Source of the DNA: Nansenia antarctica
Taxonomy: Eukaryota > Chordata > Actinopteri > Argentiniformes > Microstomatidae
Direction of reading: 5' to 3'
Assembly (NCBI GenBank): GCA_963989245.1
Contig: OZ022339.1
Span: forward strand, 90,057,142 to 90,121,141
DNA length: 64,000 nucleotides
Positions 10,728 to 21,554 of the stretch are shown piece by piece. The translations under genes were made by a program, and so were the position numbers. Position 1 is the stretch's first letter. The number at the start of each line of letters is the position of its first letter. The notes under the pieces were generated by a model that was not told the origin of the DNA, ran no database searches, and worked only from the letters and a program-made list of their open reading frames with translations.

Positions 10728-10832
10728 GTTCTAATGCTTTGGTCCTCATGTCTGATCTGATGTAATGATCAGACTTTTCTTTCGAAAGATGTGAATACAT
10801 TTCCACGTTGTTGAGGTCTGGGGAGTCTGGGT
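10728..10832 (+). mobile_element. Fragment of inverted-repeat element (one terminal arm)
   Basis: The stretch from TTCTAATGCTTTGGTCCTCA through CATTTCCACGTTGTTGA closely matches the reverse complement of 51534-51620, which is one arm of the element with a 33-bp tandem core. The core and other arm are absent here. Confidence 0.7.
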
Positions 10833-10924
10833 ACCTCTGAGGTCTCCTGCATGTCAGGGATGAGAAACAGGAGGTTGAATTCACGACAGGAGATTAATAA
10901 TTGATTAGGAATAAGACTCGTACA

Positions 10925-11505
10925 CACCTCATGTTGAAAGGCTGTTACACACCTGTGTGTCTCATGTTGAAAGGCTGTTACACACCCGTGTGTCTCATGT
11001 TGAAAGGCTGTTACACACCTGTGTGTCTCATGTTGAATGGCTGTTACACACCTGTGTGTCTCATGTTGAAAGGCTGTTACACACCCGTGTGTCTCATGTT
11101 GAAAGGCTGTTACACACCTGTGTGTCTCATGTTGAAAGGCTGTTACACACCTGTGTGTCATGTTGAAAGGCTGTTACACACCGGTGTGTCATGTTGAAAG
11201 GCTGTTACACACCTGTGTGTCTCATGTTGAAAGGCTGTTACACACCTGTGTGTCTCGTGTTGAAAGGCTGTTACACACCTGTGTGTCTCATGTTGAAAGG
11301 TTGTTACACACCTGTGTGTCTCATGTTGAACGGCTGTTACACACCTGTGTGTCTCATGTTGAACGGCTGTTACACACCTGTGTGTCTCATGTTGAACGGC
11401 TGTTACACACCTGTGTGTCATGTTGAAAGGCTGTTACACACCTGTGTGTCTCGTGTTGAACGGCTGTTACACACCTGTGTGTCTCATGTTGAAAGGCTGT
11501 TTCAG
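10925..11505. repeat. 33-bp minisatellite (GTTGAAAGGCTGTTACACAC)
   Basis: About 18 copies of a 31-33 bp unit containing CATGTTGAAAGGCTGTTACA and CCTGTGTGTCT. The array is contiguous with no unique spacers. Confidence 0.97.
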
Positions 11506-11686
11506 CCTATGAATCATCATAGATGGACGTGTGCTTGGCAAAAACAAAAGTGGCTGAAAGCAGAACAGCATCTCTCTCATAGCACAGTCCCCATAGTTAC
11601 TGTACGCTACGTTACGATTTGTTAATGCCAGAAATGCTTTGGACTGTTTTTGTTTTGTTTGACTGACACAAGCTGAGCAGTTATCA
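11506..11686. other. No gene recognised
   Basis: Short unique spacer between two minisatellites. Confidence 0.4.
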
Positions 11687-12775
11687 CCATCCCAGGGCTG
11701 AGAGGGTCAGGGTATCACCATCCCAGGCTGAGAGGGTCAGGGTATCACCATCCCAGGCTGAGAGGGTCAGGGTATCACCATCCCAGGGCTGAGAGGGTCA
11801 GGGTATCACCATCCCAGGCTGAGAGGGTCAGGGTATCACCATCCCAGGCTGAGAGGGTCAGGGTATCACCATCCCAGGCTGAGAGGGTTAGGGTATCACC
11901 ATCCCAGGCTGAGAGGGTCAGGGTATCACCATCCCAGGGCTGAGAGGGTCAGGGTATCACCATCCCAGGGATGAGAGGGTTAGGGTATCACCATCCCAGG
12001 GATGAGAGGGTTAGGGTATCACCATCCCAGGGATGAGAGGGTCAGGGTATCACCATCCCAGGGATGAGAGGGTTAGGGTATCACCATCCCAGGGATGAGA
12101 GGGTCAGGGTATCACCATCCCAGGGATGAGAGGGTTAGGGTATCACCATCCCAGGGCTGAGAGGGTCAGGGTATCACCATCCCAGGCTGAGAGGGTCAGG
12201 GTATCACCATCCCAGGCTGAGAGGGTCAGGGTATCACCATCCCAGGCTGAGAGGGTCAGGGTATCACCATCCCAGGCTGAGAGGGTCAGGGTATCATCAT
12301 CCCAGGCTGAGAGGGTCAGGGTATCACCATCCCAGGGATGAGAGGGTCAGGGTATCATCATCCCAGGCTGAGAGGGTTAGGGTATCACCATCCCAGGCTG
12401 AGAGGGTCAGGGTATCATCATCCCAGGCTGAGAGGGTCAGGGTATCATCATCCCAGGCTGAGAGGGTTAGGGTATCACCATCCCAGGCTGAGAGGGTCAG
12501 GGTATCACCATCCCAGGCTGAGAGGGTCAGGGTATCATCATCCCAGGCTGAGAGGGTCAGGGTATCATCATCCCAGGCTGAGAGGGTCAGGGTATCACCA
12601 TCCCAGGGATGAGAGGGTCAGGGTATCATCATCCCAGGCTGAGAGGGTTAGGGTATCACCATCCCAGGCTGAGAGGGTCAGGGTATCACCATCCCAGGCT
12701 GAGAGGGTCAGGGTATCACCATCCCAGGCTGAGAGGGTCAGGGTATCTCAGGGTATCTCAGGGTATCTCAGGGTT
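11687..12775. repeat. 30-bp minisatellite (GCTGAGAGGGTCAGGGTATC)
   Basis: About 36 copies of a 30-31 bp unit, GAGAGGGTCAGGGTATCA plus CCATCCCAGGCT. Units with GGGATGAG cluster between 11960 and 12130, and T/C variants create GGGTTAGGG. It ends in three GGGTATCTCA decamers. Confidence 0.97.
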
Positions 12776-12817
12776 TCGTCACACGAGCCTGAAACAACAA
12801 CGACTCACCCGGCCTCC

Positions 12818-13136
12818 GCGGAGGGAAGAGGAGGGGAGAGGAGGGGAGAGGAGGGAAGAGGAGGGGAGAGGAGGGGATAGGAGGGGATAGGAGGGAAGAG
12901 GAGGGAAGAGGAGCGGAGAGGAGGGGAGAGGAGGGGAGAGGAGGGAAGAGGAGGGAAGAGGAGGGGAGAGGAGGGGAGAGGAGCGGAGAGGAGGGAAGAG
13001 GAGGGAAGAGGAGGGGAGAGGAGGGGAGAGGAGAGGAGAGGAGGGGAGAGGAGGGGAGAGGAGGGAAGAGGAGGGGAGAGGAGAGGAGAGGAGGGAAGAG
13101 GAGGGGAGAGGAGGGGAGAGGAGGGATGAGGAGGGT
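12818..13136. repeat. 10-bp polypurine minisatellite (GAGGGGAGAG)
   Basis: About 32 copies of GAGGGGAGAG or GAGGGAAGAG, essentially pure purine over 315 bp. Mirror symmetry makes it a candidate triplex (H-DNA) tract. Confidence 0.97.
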
Positions 13137-13204
13137 TTGTTATTGTTTGACTTCAGCAAAATTACTTCAGCTCAGCTCAGAATCAGAAACGTGTGGTGTT
13201 CAAA

Positions 13205-13510
13205 CCCTGGGGGGGGGGGGGTGGCGGGCATTTAAACCCTGGGGGGGGGGCCTGTTGGGTGATTGATGCGGGGGAGGGCAGCACGGAGGGGGGGGGGGTC
13301 CTCTTGGGTGATTGATGCGGGGGAGGGCAGCACGGAGGGGGGGGTGGGGGTCCTGTTGGGGAAAAGTTAAAGTTTGACACGTAGGTCCACCAGAGCGTTT
13401 GTTCCTTTGGGCGGAAGTGTCTGGGAACGAGAATCCTGCTGGGCTGTGGAGGGGGGGGGGGTTAGAGCTGTGGAAAGGCAGGCTGGGGGAGGGGGGGGGG
13501 GGGGGGGGCG
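13205..13510. repeat. G-tract tandem duplication and poly-G runs
   Basis: A unit of about 60 bp containing TGGGTGATTGATGCGGGGGA and GGGCAGCACGGAGG is present twice (13252-13350), each copy with runs of 8-11 G. Further G runs lie at 13210-13221, 13450-13461 and 13490-13508. Confidence 0.85.
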
Positions 13511-13575
13511 CAGTGTTGTTCCAATGGATTCCCAGCCTCTTAGCACAGCTGGTGAGCAGCTTGGCTCAGTGTGTG

Positions 13576-13576
<1 letters not shown>

Positions 13577-13622
<46 letters not shown>
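13577..13622. repeat. (GT)n microsatellite
   Basis: About 22 GT dinucleotides. Confidence 0.98.
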
Positions 13623-13623
<1 letters not shown>

Positions 13624-13715
13624 GGGCTTGGCTCTCACTATTATAGGATCCAGTTTCCCCTCAGCGGGAGGCTGAGGGACCTCAGGGGGAGAACAGCATG
13701 TAGAGGGTCTGACCC

Positions 13716-13785
13716 TGACCCAACCCCAACCCTAACCCTAACCCTAACCCCAACCCTAACCCTAACCCTAACCCCAACCCCAACC
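13716..13785. repeat. Telomere-like (CCCTAA)n tract
   Basis: Ten or so tandem hexamers CCCTAA/CCCCAA, the complement of the vertebrate telomere repeat, inside the chromosome segment. Confidence 0.95.
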
Positions 13786-14106
13786 CAGGCTGGTACAGGG
13801 CTGTGAGGGTCTGGTACAGGGCTGTGAGGGTCTGGCTGGTACAGGGCTGTGAGGGTCTGGTACAGGGCTGTGAAGGTCTGGCTGGTACAGGGCTGTGGGG
13901 GTCTGGCTGTTACAGGGCTGTGGGGGTCTGGCTGGTACAGGGCTGTGGGGGTCTGGCTGTTACAGGGCTGTGGGGGTCTGGCTGTTACAGGGCTATGGGG
14001 GTCTGGCTGTTACAGGGCTGTGGGGGTCTGGCTGGTACAGGGCTGTGAGGGTCTGGTACAGGGCTGTGGGGGTCTGGCTGGTACAGGGCTGTGGGGGTCT
14101 GGCTGG
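13786..14106. repeat. 25-bp minisatellite (GGCTGGTACAGGGCTGTG)
   Basis: About 13 copies of a unit of GGCTGGTACAGGGCTGTG plus GGGGTCT, with GTTACAGG variants and shorter units lacking GGCT. Confidence 0.97.
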
Positions 14107-14454
14107 GGGGCCAGGCTGTGTACAGAGCTGTAAGTTAATGCCTGAAGTTAATGCCTGAAGAAGGTCTGTGACTGAAAGCTCGCAATAAAGTTTTTGTGCA
14201 CAGTGTTTGAGTGTGCACTGTACTGAGGCAGGCCTATCAGTCTAACGTAAGGCCTGTGGTATGTAACAGCAGTACACAGTAAACACATGGACCAGGACTG
14301 TGTGTGTTTATATAGCAGCTGTATCTATGCAGTCTGCACAGTGTGGATGTCCATATATAGTTAATATAGACAACATATCCTGAGCTCGGTATAAGCATCT
14401 GCAATGTGTAAAAGTGAGTATATTTCTCTGTATTTTTAAACATGCTTACAGTAA
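14107..14454. other. Possible LINE/SINE 3' tail, otherwise unrecognised
   Basis: 14146-14205 contains TGAAGAAGGTCTGTGACTGA and AAGCTCGCAATAAAGTTTTT, which resemble 3' ends of fish retroposons. The rest is unique. Confidence 0.35.
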
Positions 14455-14845
14455 GTTACCAGTCTAGCCTCTGCCTGGACTACAGTCCAGCTACAGTAAG
14501 GTACCAGTCTAGTCTCTGCCTGGACTACAGGCCAGCTACAGTAAGGTACCAGACTACCAGTCTAGCCTCTGCCTGGACTACAGTCCAGCTACAGTAAGTT
14601 ACCAGTCTAGCCTCTGCCTGGACTACAGTCCAGCAACAGTAAGGTACCAGACTAGCCTCTGCCTGGACTACAGGCCAGCTACAGTAAGTTACCAGTCTAG
14701 CCTCTGCCTGGACTACAGTCCAGCTACAGTAAGGTACCAGACTAGCCTCTGCCTGGACTACAGGCCAGCTACAGTAAGGTACCAGTCTAGCCTCTGCCTG
14801 GACTACAGGCCAGCTACAGTAAGGTACCAGTCTCTACCAGACAAG
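14455..14845. repeat. 45-bp minisatellite (GCCTCTGCCTGGACTACAG)
   Basis: About eight copies of a unit containing CAGTAAGGTACCAGTCTAG and CCTCTGCCTGGACTACAG, with several sub-deletions. Confidence 0.96.
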
Positions 14846-15318
14846 CCTCTACGCTCGCCAGAGTAACCTATGGCAACAAGGGCCTGGCTCCGGTTACACA
14901 GGAGCATTAGAGGACGTCTCCTGGATGTGAGTCAGAGTCCATGTGTGATTGATCCCAGGGCTTTTTAATAAGGAACTTCTGGCGGTGAATGAATGCTACT
15001 GTATGCGCTCGCACACAGGTTGATTTCTGTCTGCGTGACAGGTTGATGTCTGTTTGGGTGACAGTTTGGATGAATTGGGGGAATTAAGAATGAGTTGTTC
15101 CTGGATTTATGGCCCCCTAACGTAATGAAAGCAGCGATCCTAGACGAGCCGTTCCAAGATAAAGAAACTCTCTGACTGACACCGTTTGTCTACAACAACC
15201 CACAGCTGTGGCGTCTCACCCAACACAACAAACTAGGATGTTTAGTTGCATCAATGATCTAACCCTAACCCTAACTCTCACTGAGGACTTAATCTCCAGA
15301 CTGAACCGCTAGCTGCTA
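14846..15318. other. No gene recognised
   Basis: Unique-looking sequence with one AACCCTAACCCTAA at about 15260. No coding or RNA feature identified. Confidence 0.5.
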
Positions 15319-15572
15319 TGGGGCGGCTGTGGCTCAGGAGGTAGATCCGCCGTCTAATGATCGCAAGGTTGGCAGATCGGCGGTTCGAGCCCCGGCTGGC
15401 CAAATGTCGAAGTGTCCTTGGGCAAGACACTGAACCCCAAATTGCTCCCAGTGAGCGGGCCGGCGTCTTGCATGGCAGCTTGCCGCCATTGGTGTGTGAA
15501 TGGGTGAATGAGAGGCCGTTGTAAAGCGCTTTGGATAAAGGCGCTATATAAGTGCAGTCCATTTACCATTTA
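15319..15572 (+). mobile_element. tRNA-derived SINE, apparently full length
   Basis: It begins GGGCGGCTGTGGCTCAGGAG (A-box TGGCTCAGGAGG), with the perfect B-box GGTTCGAGCCC at about 15383. The body has TGTCCTTGGGCAAGACACTG and ATTGCTCCCAGTGAGC, then GTGTGTGAATGG, and it ends GCGCTATATAAGTGCAGTCC plus ATTTACCATTT. This composite is widespread in teleosts. The 2310-2532 fragment is the same family. No TSD was determined. Confidence 0.88.
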
Positions 15573-16461
15573 GTTCATTTGTACATTTTGATGAGAGGGA
15601 TGATTTATGCAGATTAATAAAATAACTAAGACACAAAATTGCCTCAATTATTTGTTTGTTACACAGACATGGCTTTGGTAACCTGGCTGTGTAGGGGATA
15701 TGAAGCTCAGTGGTTGGTGTTAAACCCCTGACACAGATACAGCCTCTCAGCCTCTCAGTCTCTCTCAGTCTCTCTCAGCCTCTCTCAGCCTCTCTCAGCC
15801 TCTCTCAACCTCTCTCAGTCTCTCAGCCTCTCAGACGCTCTTCCAGGGAGGTAATTCCCATTCAGGCTGTTTATTGTCTACGTTTCCTTGCCTGATGATA
15901 ATGTGTCTCCCTGCCTGACATGCAGAGATAACCACAGGCTGTATGTGCTTTAATAATGCTCTTGTCTGAGTATTCATATGGAGACTCAGTCACACTGGTG
16001 ATAGCTGGAGTAGTGTTAGATGGTAATGGGCTGTGGTGCAGCTGAGGGAGGCAGTGGAGGAAGAGGAGGAAGAGGACACCCAGGTACTGGAGATGGTGAT
16101 AAGATGGTCTCACAGTGTGCTCCAAACATCAGTTTGTCTTGATGTGGTGTTCTGTGTGTGTGGAATTAAATTAAATAGATTGTGTTGACTATTGTAACAT
16201 GTCTGCCTTGACCCAGAGTCTTAAAATACATTCATATTATCCTCCTGGGGCAGAACATGTCCATTACTGCCTCTCCCCCCTCCTCCCCCATTACTGCCTC
16301 TCCCCCCCCTCCCCCAGGATCTCAGCAGCTCTCAGCTCCTCAGGTCGGAGCTCCTCGTAGTTTAGATGAGTTCTCCATTATTTAGGCTGTCAAAGAGCCG
16401 CAGAACATCTGAAGGCTGAACCCCCCTCTGACTCAGATCCTCTCTGTCTGTCTCTCTAACA
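15573..16461. other. No gene recognised; CAGCCTCTCT repeats
   Basis: A CAGCCTCTCT/CAGTCTCTCT decamer array occupies 15742-15836, and a CATTACTGCCTCTCCCCCCT duplication lies at 16262-16312. The rest appears unique, with no recognisable exon. Confidence 0.5.
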
Positions 16462-16573
16462 CTAGAACAGCCTTAACACGAGAACAGCCTTAACACTAGA
16501 ACAGCCTTAACACTAGAACAGCCTTAACACTAGAACAGCCTTAACACTAGAACAGCCTTAACACTAGAACAGC
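16462..16573. repeat. 17-bp minisatellite (TTAACACTAGAACAGCC)
   Basis: Six to seven tandem copies of TTAACACTAGAACAGCC. The same 17-mer forms the 3' part of the 43-bp unit that follows. Confidence 0.95.
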
Positions 16574-17360
16574 CGTGTGTGTGTTATCTACTATAAGAGT
16601 TTAACACTAGAACAGCCATGTCTATGTTACCTACTATAAGAGTTTAACACTAGAACAGCCGTGTCTGTTTTACCTACTATAAGAGCCTAACACTAGAACA
16701 GCCGTGTCTATGTTACCTACTATAAGAGTTTAACACTAGAACAGCCGTGTCTATGTTACCTACTATAAGAGTTTAACACTAGAACAGCTGTGTCTATGTT
16801 ACCTACTATAAGAGTTTAACACTAGAACAGCCGTGTCTATGTTACCTACTATAAGTGTTTAACACTAGAACAGCCGTGTCTATGTTACCTACTATAAGAG
16901 TTTAACACTAGAACAGCCGTGTCTATGTTACCTACTATAAGAGTTTAACACTAGAACAGCCGTGTCTATGTTACCTACTATAAGAGTTTAACACTAGAAC
17001 AGCCGTGTGTGTGTTACCTACTATAAGAGTTTAACACTAGAACAGCCATGTCTATGTTACCTACTATAAGAGTTTAACACTAGAACAGCCGTGTGTGTGT
17101 TACCTACTATAAGAGTTTAACACTAGAACAGCCATGTCTATGTTACCTACTATAAGAGTTTAACACTAGAACAGCCGTGTCTGTTTTACCTACTATAAGA
17201 GCCTAACACTAGAACAGCCGTGTCTATGTTACCTACTATAAGAGTTTAACACTAGAACAGCCGTGTCTATGTTACCTACTATAAGAGTTTAACACTAGAA
17301 CAGCCGTGTCTATGTTACCTACTATAAGAGTTTAACACTAGAACAGCCGTGTCTATGTTA
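16574..17360. repeat. 43-bp minisatellite, left part (split by hAT insertion)
   Basis: About 18 copies of a unit containing GTGTCTATGTTACCTACTAT and AAGAGTTTAACACTAGAACA. The array resumes in phase at 20574 after the transposon. A block of several units with GTGTGTGTTA and GTCTGTTTTA variants occurs twice (from about 16575 and from about 17085), so multi-unit duplication took place. Confidence 0.97.
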
Positions 17361-20300
17361 CAGTGGCGGGCGGTGCATTTCACACCTAGGCCTTCAGTGA
17401 TGTCCGACACAGTCCTACCTGAATTATTCTACCTCTTAATACCATCATTATGACGCCATGGCTCTAGAAACTAGACAGAAACACAGTATAACCGGGCGTT
17501 GCATCACCTTAACATAATCAGACAAGTACAACAGAGTTATATTAATATTTCCGAAGCATTTTTAATCAATAAATCCGCATTTACAATGAAGAGTGTTAAA
17601 CTAACATCTTTAAGATCGCTTCGCTTGGATACTGTCAAAACTTTTAAATAAAAGGCACTTTTATCGTCAAGAAACGTGACAAAACAATTCAACAAGTCTC
17701 CTTGAGTACTTTTACTGCACAGCTGATTCACGTGCGCCACCCACGTAATCTCCACATCTCTTGCAACCTGCAACAGACGCATCAAACATTTATTTTATAA
17801 GCCTATATTTGTCATTTTAATTACCTATATATTAATTCGTTAATATTGAAACGAAAATAAAATGAAATAACGAAATAAAATGACAAAAATATATACAAAT
17901 AAAATAAAAAATAAAATGCTTTGTACTCACCAAAACAACTTCATTTGAAAACAAAATCCATCCTCCTTTCTTTCCTCAGGAATACTTCAATTACTCTGTT
18001 GTAGAGTTTATCTGTACGCTTCAGCTCCATCAATAAGTGCTTTTCAATTGACATGGAAGCTAATGCTGAAAGCCGAGTCTGTCCAGTAGCATTTCTGGCA
18101 TACGTTTTAATTCGCTTTAAGGCCGAGAATGACCGCTCGACCGAAGCTGTGGACACAGGGATGGTCACTGCCACACATGCCAAACTGTAAAGCTGCCCCA
18201 TGGTCTCACTCAGATTTTTCTGCTTAAGGAAATGAAGGAGATCAGTCGGACTTTTCCCTTCAAAATCGGTCATGGCATACATTACAGTCAGTTCTGTTTT
18301 TAGCCGGGACAGATCGAACAGTGTTCCGTGACTCTGTGTTAGGCTGGAGAAGGCTGTTTGCGGGAATTTCATCCGGTAGGTCTGAAAGTGCTGGGGGTCG
18401 AGGAGGGAGAGAAACATTAACTTCTCGTGGTCTTGGAACCTGTTCCGTATCTGACAAAGAATGTTGTCCAGAATATTGCTGTGGAGCTGTTGGTAGTGTG
18501 CGCGATCTCCTTGTGCTGTACGTGGGCCTCTGCGTGCGCTCGGACCACTTGAGATGCGCGCTGTGTCCTCGTAGATTTGACTGAACCGGCACCTCTCTCG
18601 CTCAATTGTGTCACAGAACTCGTTCACCCTGGTCAGACAGAATTGCACATCCAATGTTTGCTTCTGGAGTATGGCAAAGAGCACATCTGAATGCTTAAAA
18701 ATATCATTGAATGTTTCAAGCAAAAAACAAAACTCAAAATCATCCAGACGTGCATGAAATCCTTGAGCGCTAAGCACAGTATCCCCATCATACTCATCAT
18801 GATGTTCTGGTATGTGGTCAAACAGCTCCTTGAGGGCAACTCTCTTCTCAAAGACTGCATTGACCAATCTCGAGGTATATTGCCACCGCGTTGGTGCAAC
18901 CTTAGGAAGACGACGCTTGCAAATGTCATCCAGCAGTTGGGTGCGCTTAGGGGATCTGGAGAAAAATGCTGCAAGGCCATTGAGGCTGGCAAAAAAGACC
19001 TTGCATTCTTTAAGCTTTGAGGCCCCTTGAGTCAGTACTAAATTGAGTCGATGTGCATAGCAGTGAATGAATAAGGCCATAGGTGCCCTCTCCTTAACTT
19101 TAGCCTGCACCCCATTTAGTCCAGATGCCATGACCGCTGCACCATCAAAACACTGTGCCACAACTTTATCCAGGCTACATTCATATTCCTCCAAGAAACG
19201 TAAAATAAGAGCGGCAATGTCATCAGCTCGCTTGCCGCTTGTAACGTCTTCAAATCTGACAAACCGCTCCTTGACACCTGTGTCCGTCACATAACGCAGG
19301 ACAAGTGCCAGCTGTGCTACATTACCCACGTCTGTCGTCTCGTCCACCATAATAGCGACAAAGGGTGCCCTTTTAATCTCCATTTTGATCTCTTCTCCCA
19401 TCACTTCAGCAATAGCAAAAATCAGGTTGTTTTGTATTTTGCCTGACGTCCCAGTAAACACTTTGTTTGTGGACAGGTGGTAATGTAAATCTGGGTTGTT
19501 TTCAGCCAGAAAAGAAAGAAGCTCAACGTAGTTTCCTCTGTTTGTGGACTCGGCGGTTTCATCATGTCCCCTAAATGAAAGTTCTTGTTTACCCAAAAAC
19601 AGGACACAATCGATCAGTCTTTTCAGTATGTCCCTATTTTTGGTCACCCTTTCGTTGTGGAGCTCCGTTTCCCTGCGCACTTGCTCGTTGAGCTGTAAAT
19701 CCACTCGAGTGTCCCCAAAGGTGTTCAAAAGCACCGTTGCTTGTAAGTGCCCAGCCGTGCTTTGGTGTCTCGTTGCTCCCTTGGATAGACAACTCAAGTT
19801 TGCAAAACCAGTGTGGCTCCAAACACCCGATCGATCTGTTGCAAATAGCAGGCATTGCCAGCAGTACAATTTGCAGTGCCTTTCGGAGCCTGTGAGCCAG
19901 GGGTACCGCTCGTAGTTAGCGATCTGAAAGTGCCGGACAAACCCTTTCCCCGCTGAGATAGGCTCGCTAGCGTCGGGGTTGGCCGTTCTCTGATAATGTC
20001 TATCTTTTCCTGGAAAGTTCTTCTAGAAAATGGCGTTGTTTTAAGATCTGCCACCAAATCTGCCTCTTCTCCCCCTTCAGCCATTGTAGCTGCTTGTAGA
20101 CGGTATAAAGATACGCAAATTACCTTGCTACGCATCTCAATAGTGCGTATCCAATCAAAAGACGTGCTGGGTGCTGACATCAGATTGAGCCTTACAGCAG
20201 GCGCCGTTGTTGATTTTGCTCGCCTACTCTAAATCTACGTAGGTTTCCATTAGGTACGCCACAGGTGTTCTCGTCCAACGTTAAGTTACAGGTCGTATTC

Positions 20301-20573
20301 GCGGCACCGTTTGTTGTGCAGGCGGGCAGATTTGGGAGCCCCCTAGCAACACATTTTGATTGGATAAAAGCTCTAACATAAAGGCCAGCCCTCCAAATCT
20401 CAATCGGAGACTGGAAGCAGCGCAACCAAGAGGAAATCTATGAAATGAAGAGAATAGACTATGGGGAATCATTAATACATATTTGTGGAAAAAATATATT
20501 AAAATAAAATGTATATTCTGATGATGTTTAGGCCAGCAGAGAAGGCCTTGCTGGCCCTGACGGCACACCACTG
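17361..20573 (-). mobile_element. Complete hAT-superfamily DNA transposon (3213 bp)
   Basis: The left end starts CAGTGGCGGGCGGTGCATTT. The right end, reverse complemented, starts CAGTGGTGTGCCGTCAGG. The two ends share CAGTGG and related subterminal AAGGCCT-type motifs. The 8-bp target site CTATGTTA is duplicated exactly at 17353-17360 and 20574-20581. CTATGTTA is part of the minisatellite unit, so the element landed inside one repeat. The transposase is on the minus strand. Eight-bp TSDs and CAGTG termini are diagnostic of hAT. Confidence 0.96.
17941..20084 (-). pseudogene. hAT transposase, ZMYM1-like (DUF4371 type), one frameshift
   Basis: The N-terminal part starts at the ATG at 20082-20084 (MAEGGEEADLVADL). 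It stays in one frame to about 19955 (RERPTPTLASLSQ), then the homologous frame shifts by one position (GKGFVRHFQIANYERYPWL) and runs 642+ residues to a stop at 17941. In the 642-residue part numbered from MYCWQC, I see the hAT acidic residues in VDETTD (D176) and CFDGAA (D242), a CxxH in IHCYAH (C270, H273), PTRW, and the C-terminal dimerisation block VERSFSALKRIK (E578). The protein ends MDFVFK. It would cut and paste the element in the nucleus. One frameshift is the only defect I see, so the copy is young or the break is a sequencing error. A GTGAGT donor right after the stop and a TTGCAG at about 17770 hint at a 3'UTR intron, which is speculative. Confidence 0.9.
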
Positions 20574-20880
20574 CTATGTTACCTACTATCAGAGTTTAAC
20601 ACTAGAACAGCCGTGTCTATGTTACCTACTATAAGAGTTTAACACTAGAACAGACGTGTCTATGTTACCTACTATAAGAGTTTAACACTAGAACAGCCGT
20701 GTCTATGTTACCTACTATAAGTGTTTAACACTAGAACAGCCGTGTCTATGTTACCTACTATAAGAGTTTAACACTAGAACAGCCGTGTCTATGTTACCTA
20801 CTATAAGAGTTTAACACTAGAACAGCCGTGTCTATGTTACCTACTATAAGAGTTTAACACTAGAACAGCCGTGTCTATGT
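20574..20880. repeat. 43-bp minisatellite, right part
   Basis: Seven further copies of the unit at 16574-17360, starting with the duplicated CTATGTTA. Confidence 0.97.
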
Positions 20881-20985
20881 TAGGGGGAGAGAAAGGGCGG
20901 GGGGAGAGAGAGGGCAGGGGGAGAGGGGGAGAGGGGGGGAGAGAGAGGGAGAGGGGCGGGGGGAGAGAGAGGGCGGGGGGAGCAC
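20881..20985. repeat. Purine-rich GGGGGAGAGAGAGGGC tract
   Basis: About 100 bp of imperfect GGGGAGAGAGAGGGCGG repeats directly abutting the 43-bp array. Confidence 0.9.
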
Positions 20986-21222
20986 TCGGGTGTGGTCCAC
21001 TTCCCTTCACACAAAAGCTGTGGGTTTCCTCTGCAGAAAGAGAACGGCTGCTGTGGGCTGATTCATAACTGCAGGAGGAGTTCCTCCTTATCCAGTCTGG
21101 GGGAAATACGTATTGAACACATCAACATGTTGTCCAGTAAATGTGTTTTCAGTGAGCCTATTCAAGTGAAATTTGCACCAGACTTTGGTATTAACTCAAA
21201 CAATCCAGACAAAAAAAACATG
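20986..21222. other. No gene recognised
   Basis: Unique-looking spacer. ORFs here only run into the flanking repeats. Confidence 0.4.
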
Positions 21223-21378
21223 CTTCCATGCTTCCATGCTGCCATGCTTCCATGCTTCCCTGCTTCCATGCTTCCCTGCTTCCATGCTTCCATGCGTCCA
21301 TGCGTCCATGCGTCCATGCGTCCATGCCTCCATGCTTCTATGCTTCCATGCTGCCATGCTTTCATGCTTCCATGCTGC
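21223..21378. repeat. CATGCTTC 8-bp minisatellite
   Basis: About 19 copies of CATGCTTC with CATGCGTC, CCTGCTTC and CATGCTGC variants, followed by a duplicated CTATGTGGTAACACAT at 21390-21427. Confidence 0.96.
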
Positions 21379-21554
21379 TATGTGGTAACACATCCTGTGT
21401 ATATTCATTGCTATGTGGTAACACATGGTAAGCATTTGTTATTGTGAAACAACAGTTATTTTTACCTAGCTGAATCTCTGGCTGTTTTATCCCTGACAGT
21501 CCTGTAATTAGACCCTGAGTGATGGAGGGAGGTGGGCTGGGGGGCTGGGGGCTG

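Noticed and set aside
10925..11505. CRISPR-like array of about 33-bp repeats
   Set aside because: Units are contiguous without unique spacers, there are no cas genes and the context is vertebrate. The same applies to 25103-25426 and 26550-28085.
13716..13785. Chromosome end (true telomere)
   Set aside because: Only about ten degenerate hexamers with ordinary sequence on both sides; interstitial.
17537..17785. 82-codon ORF as a downstream transposase exon
   Set aside because: A GTGAGT donor follows the transposase stop and a TTGCAG precedes this ORF, but the protein already ends with the family-typical MDFVFK and the ORF has no known motif.
18321..20232. Plus-strand ORFs of 60-123 codons across the hAT element
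   Set aside because: Antisense shadows of the transposase, no domain of their own.
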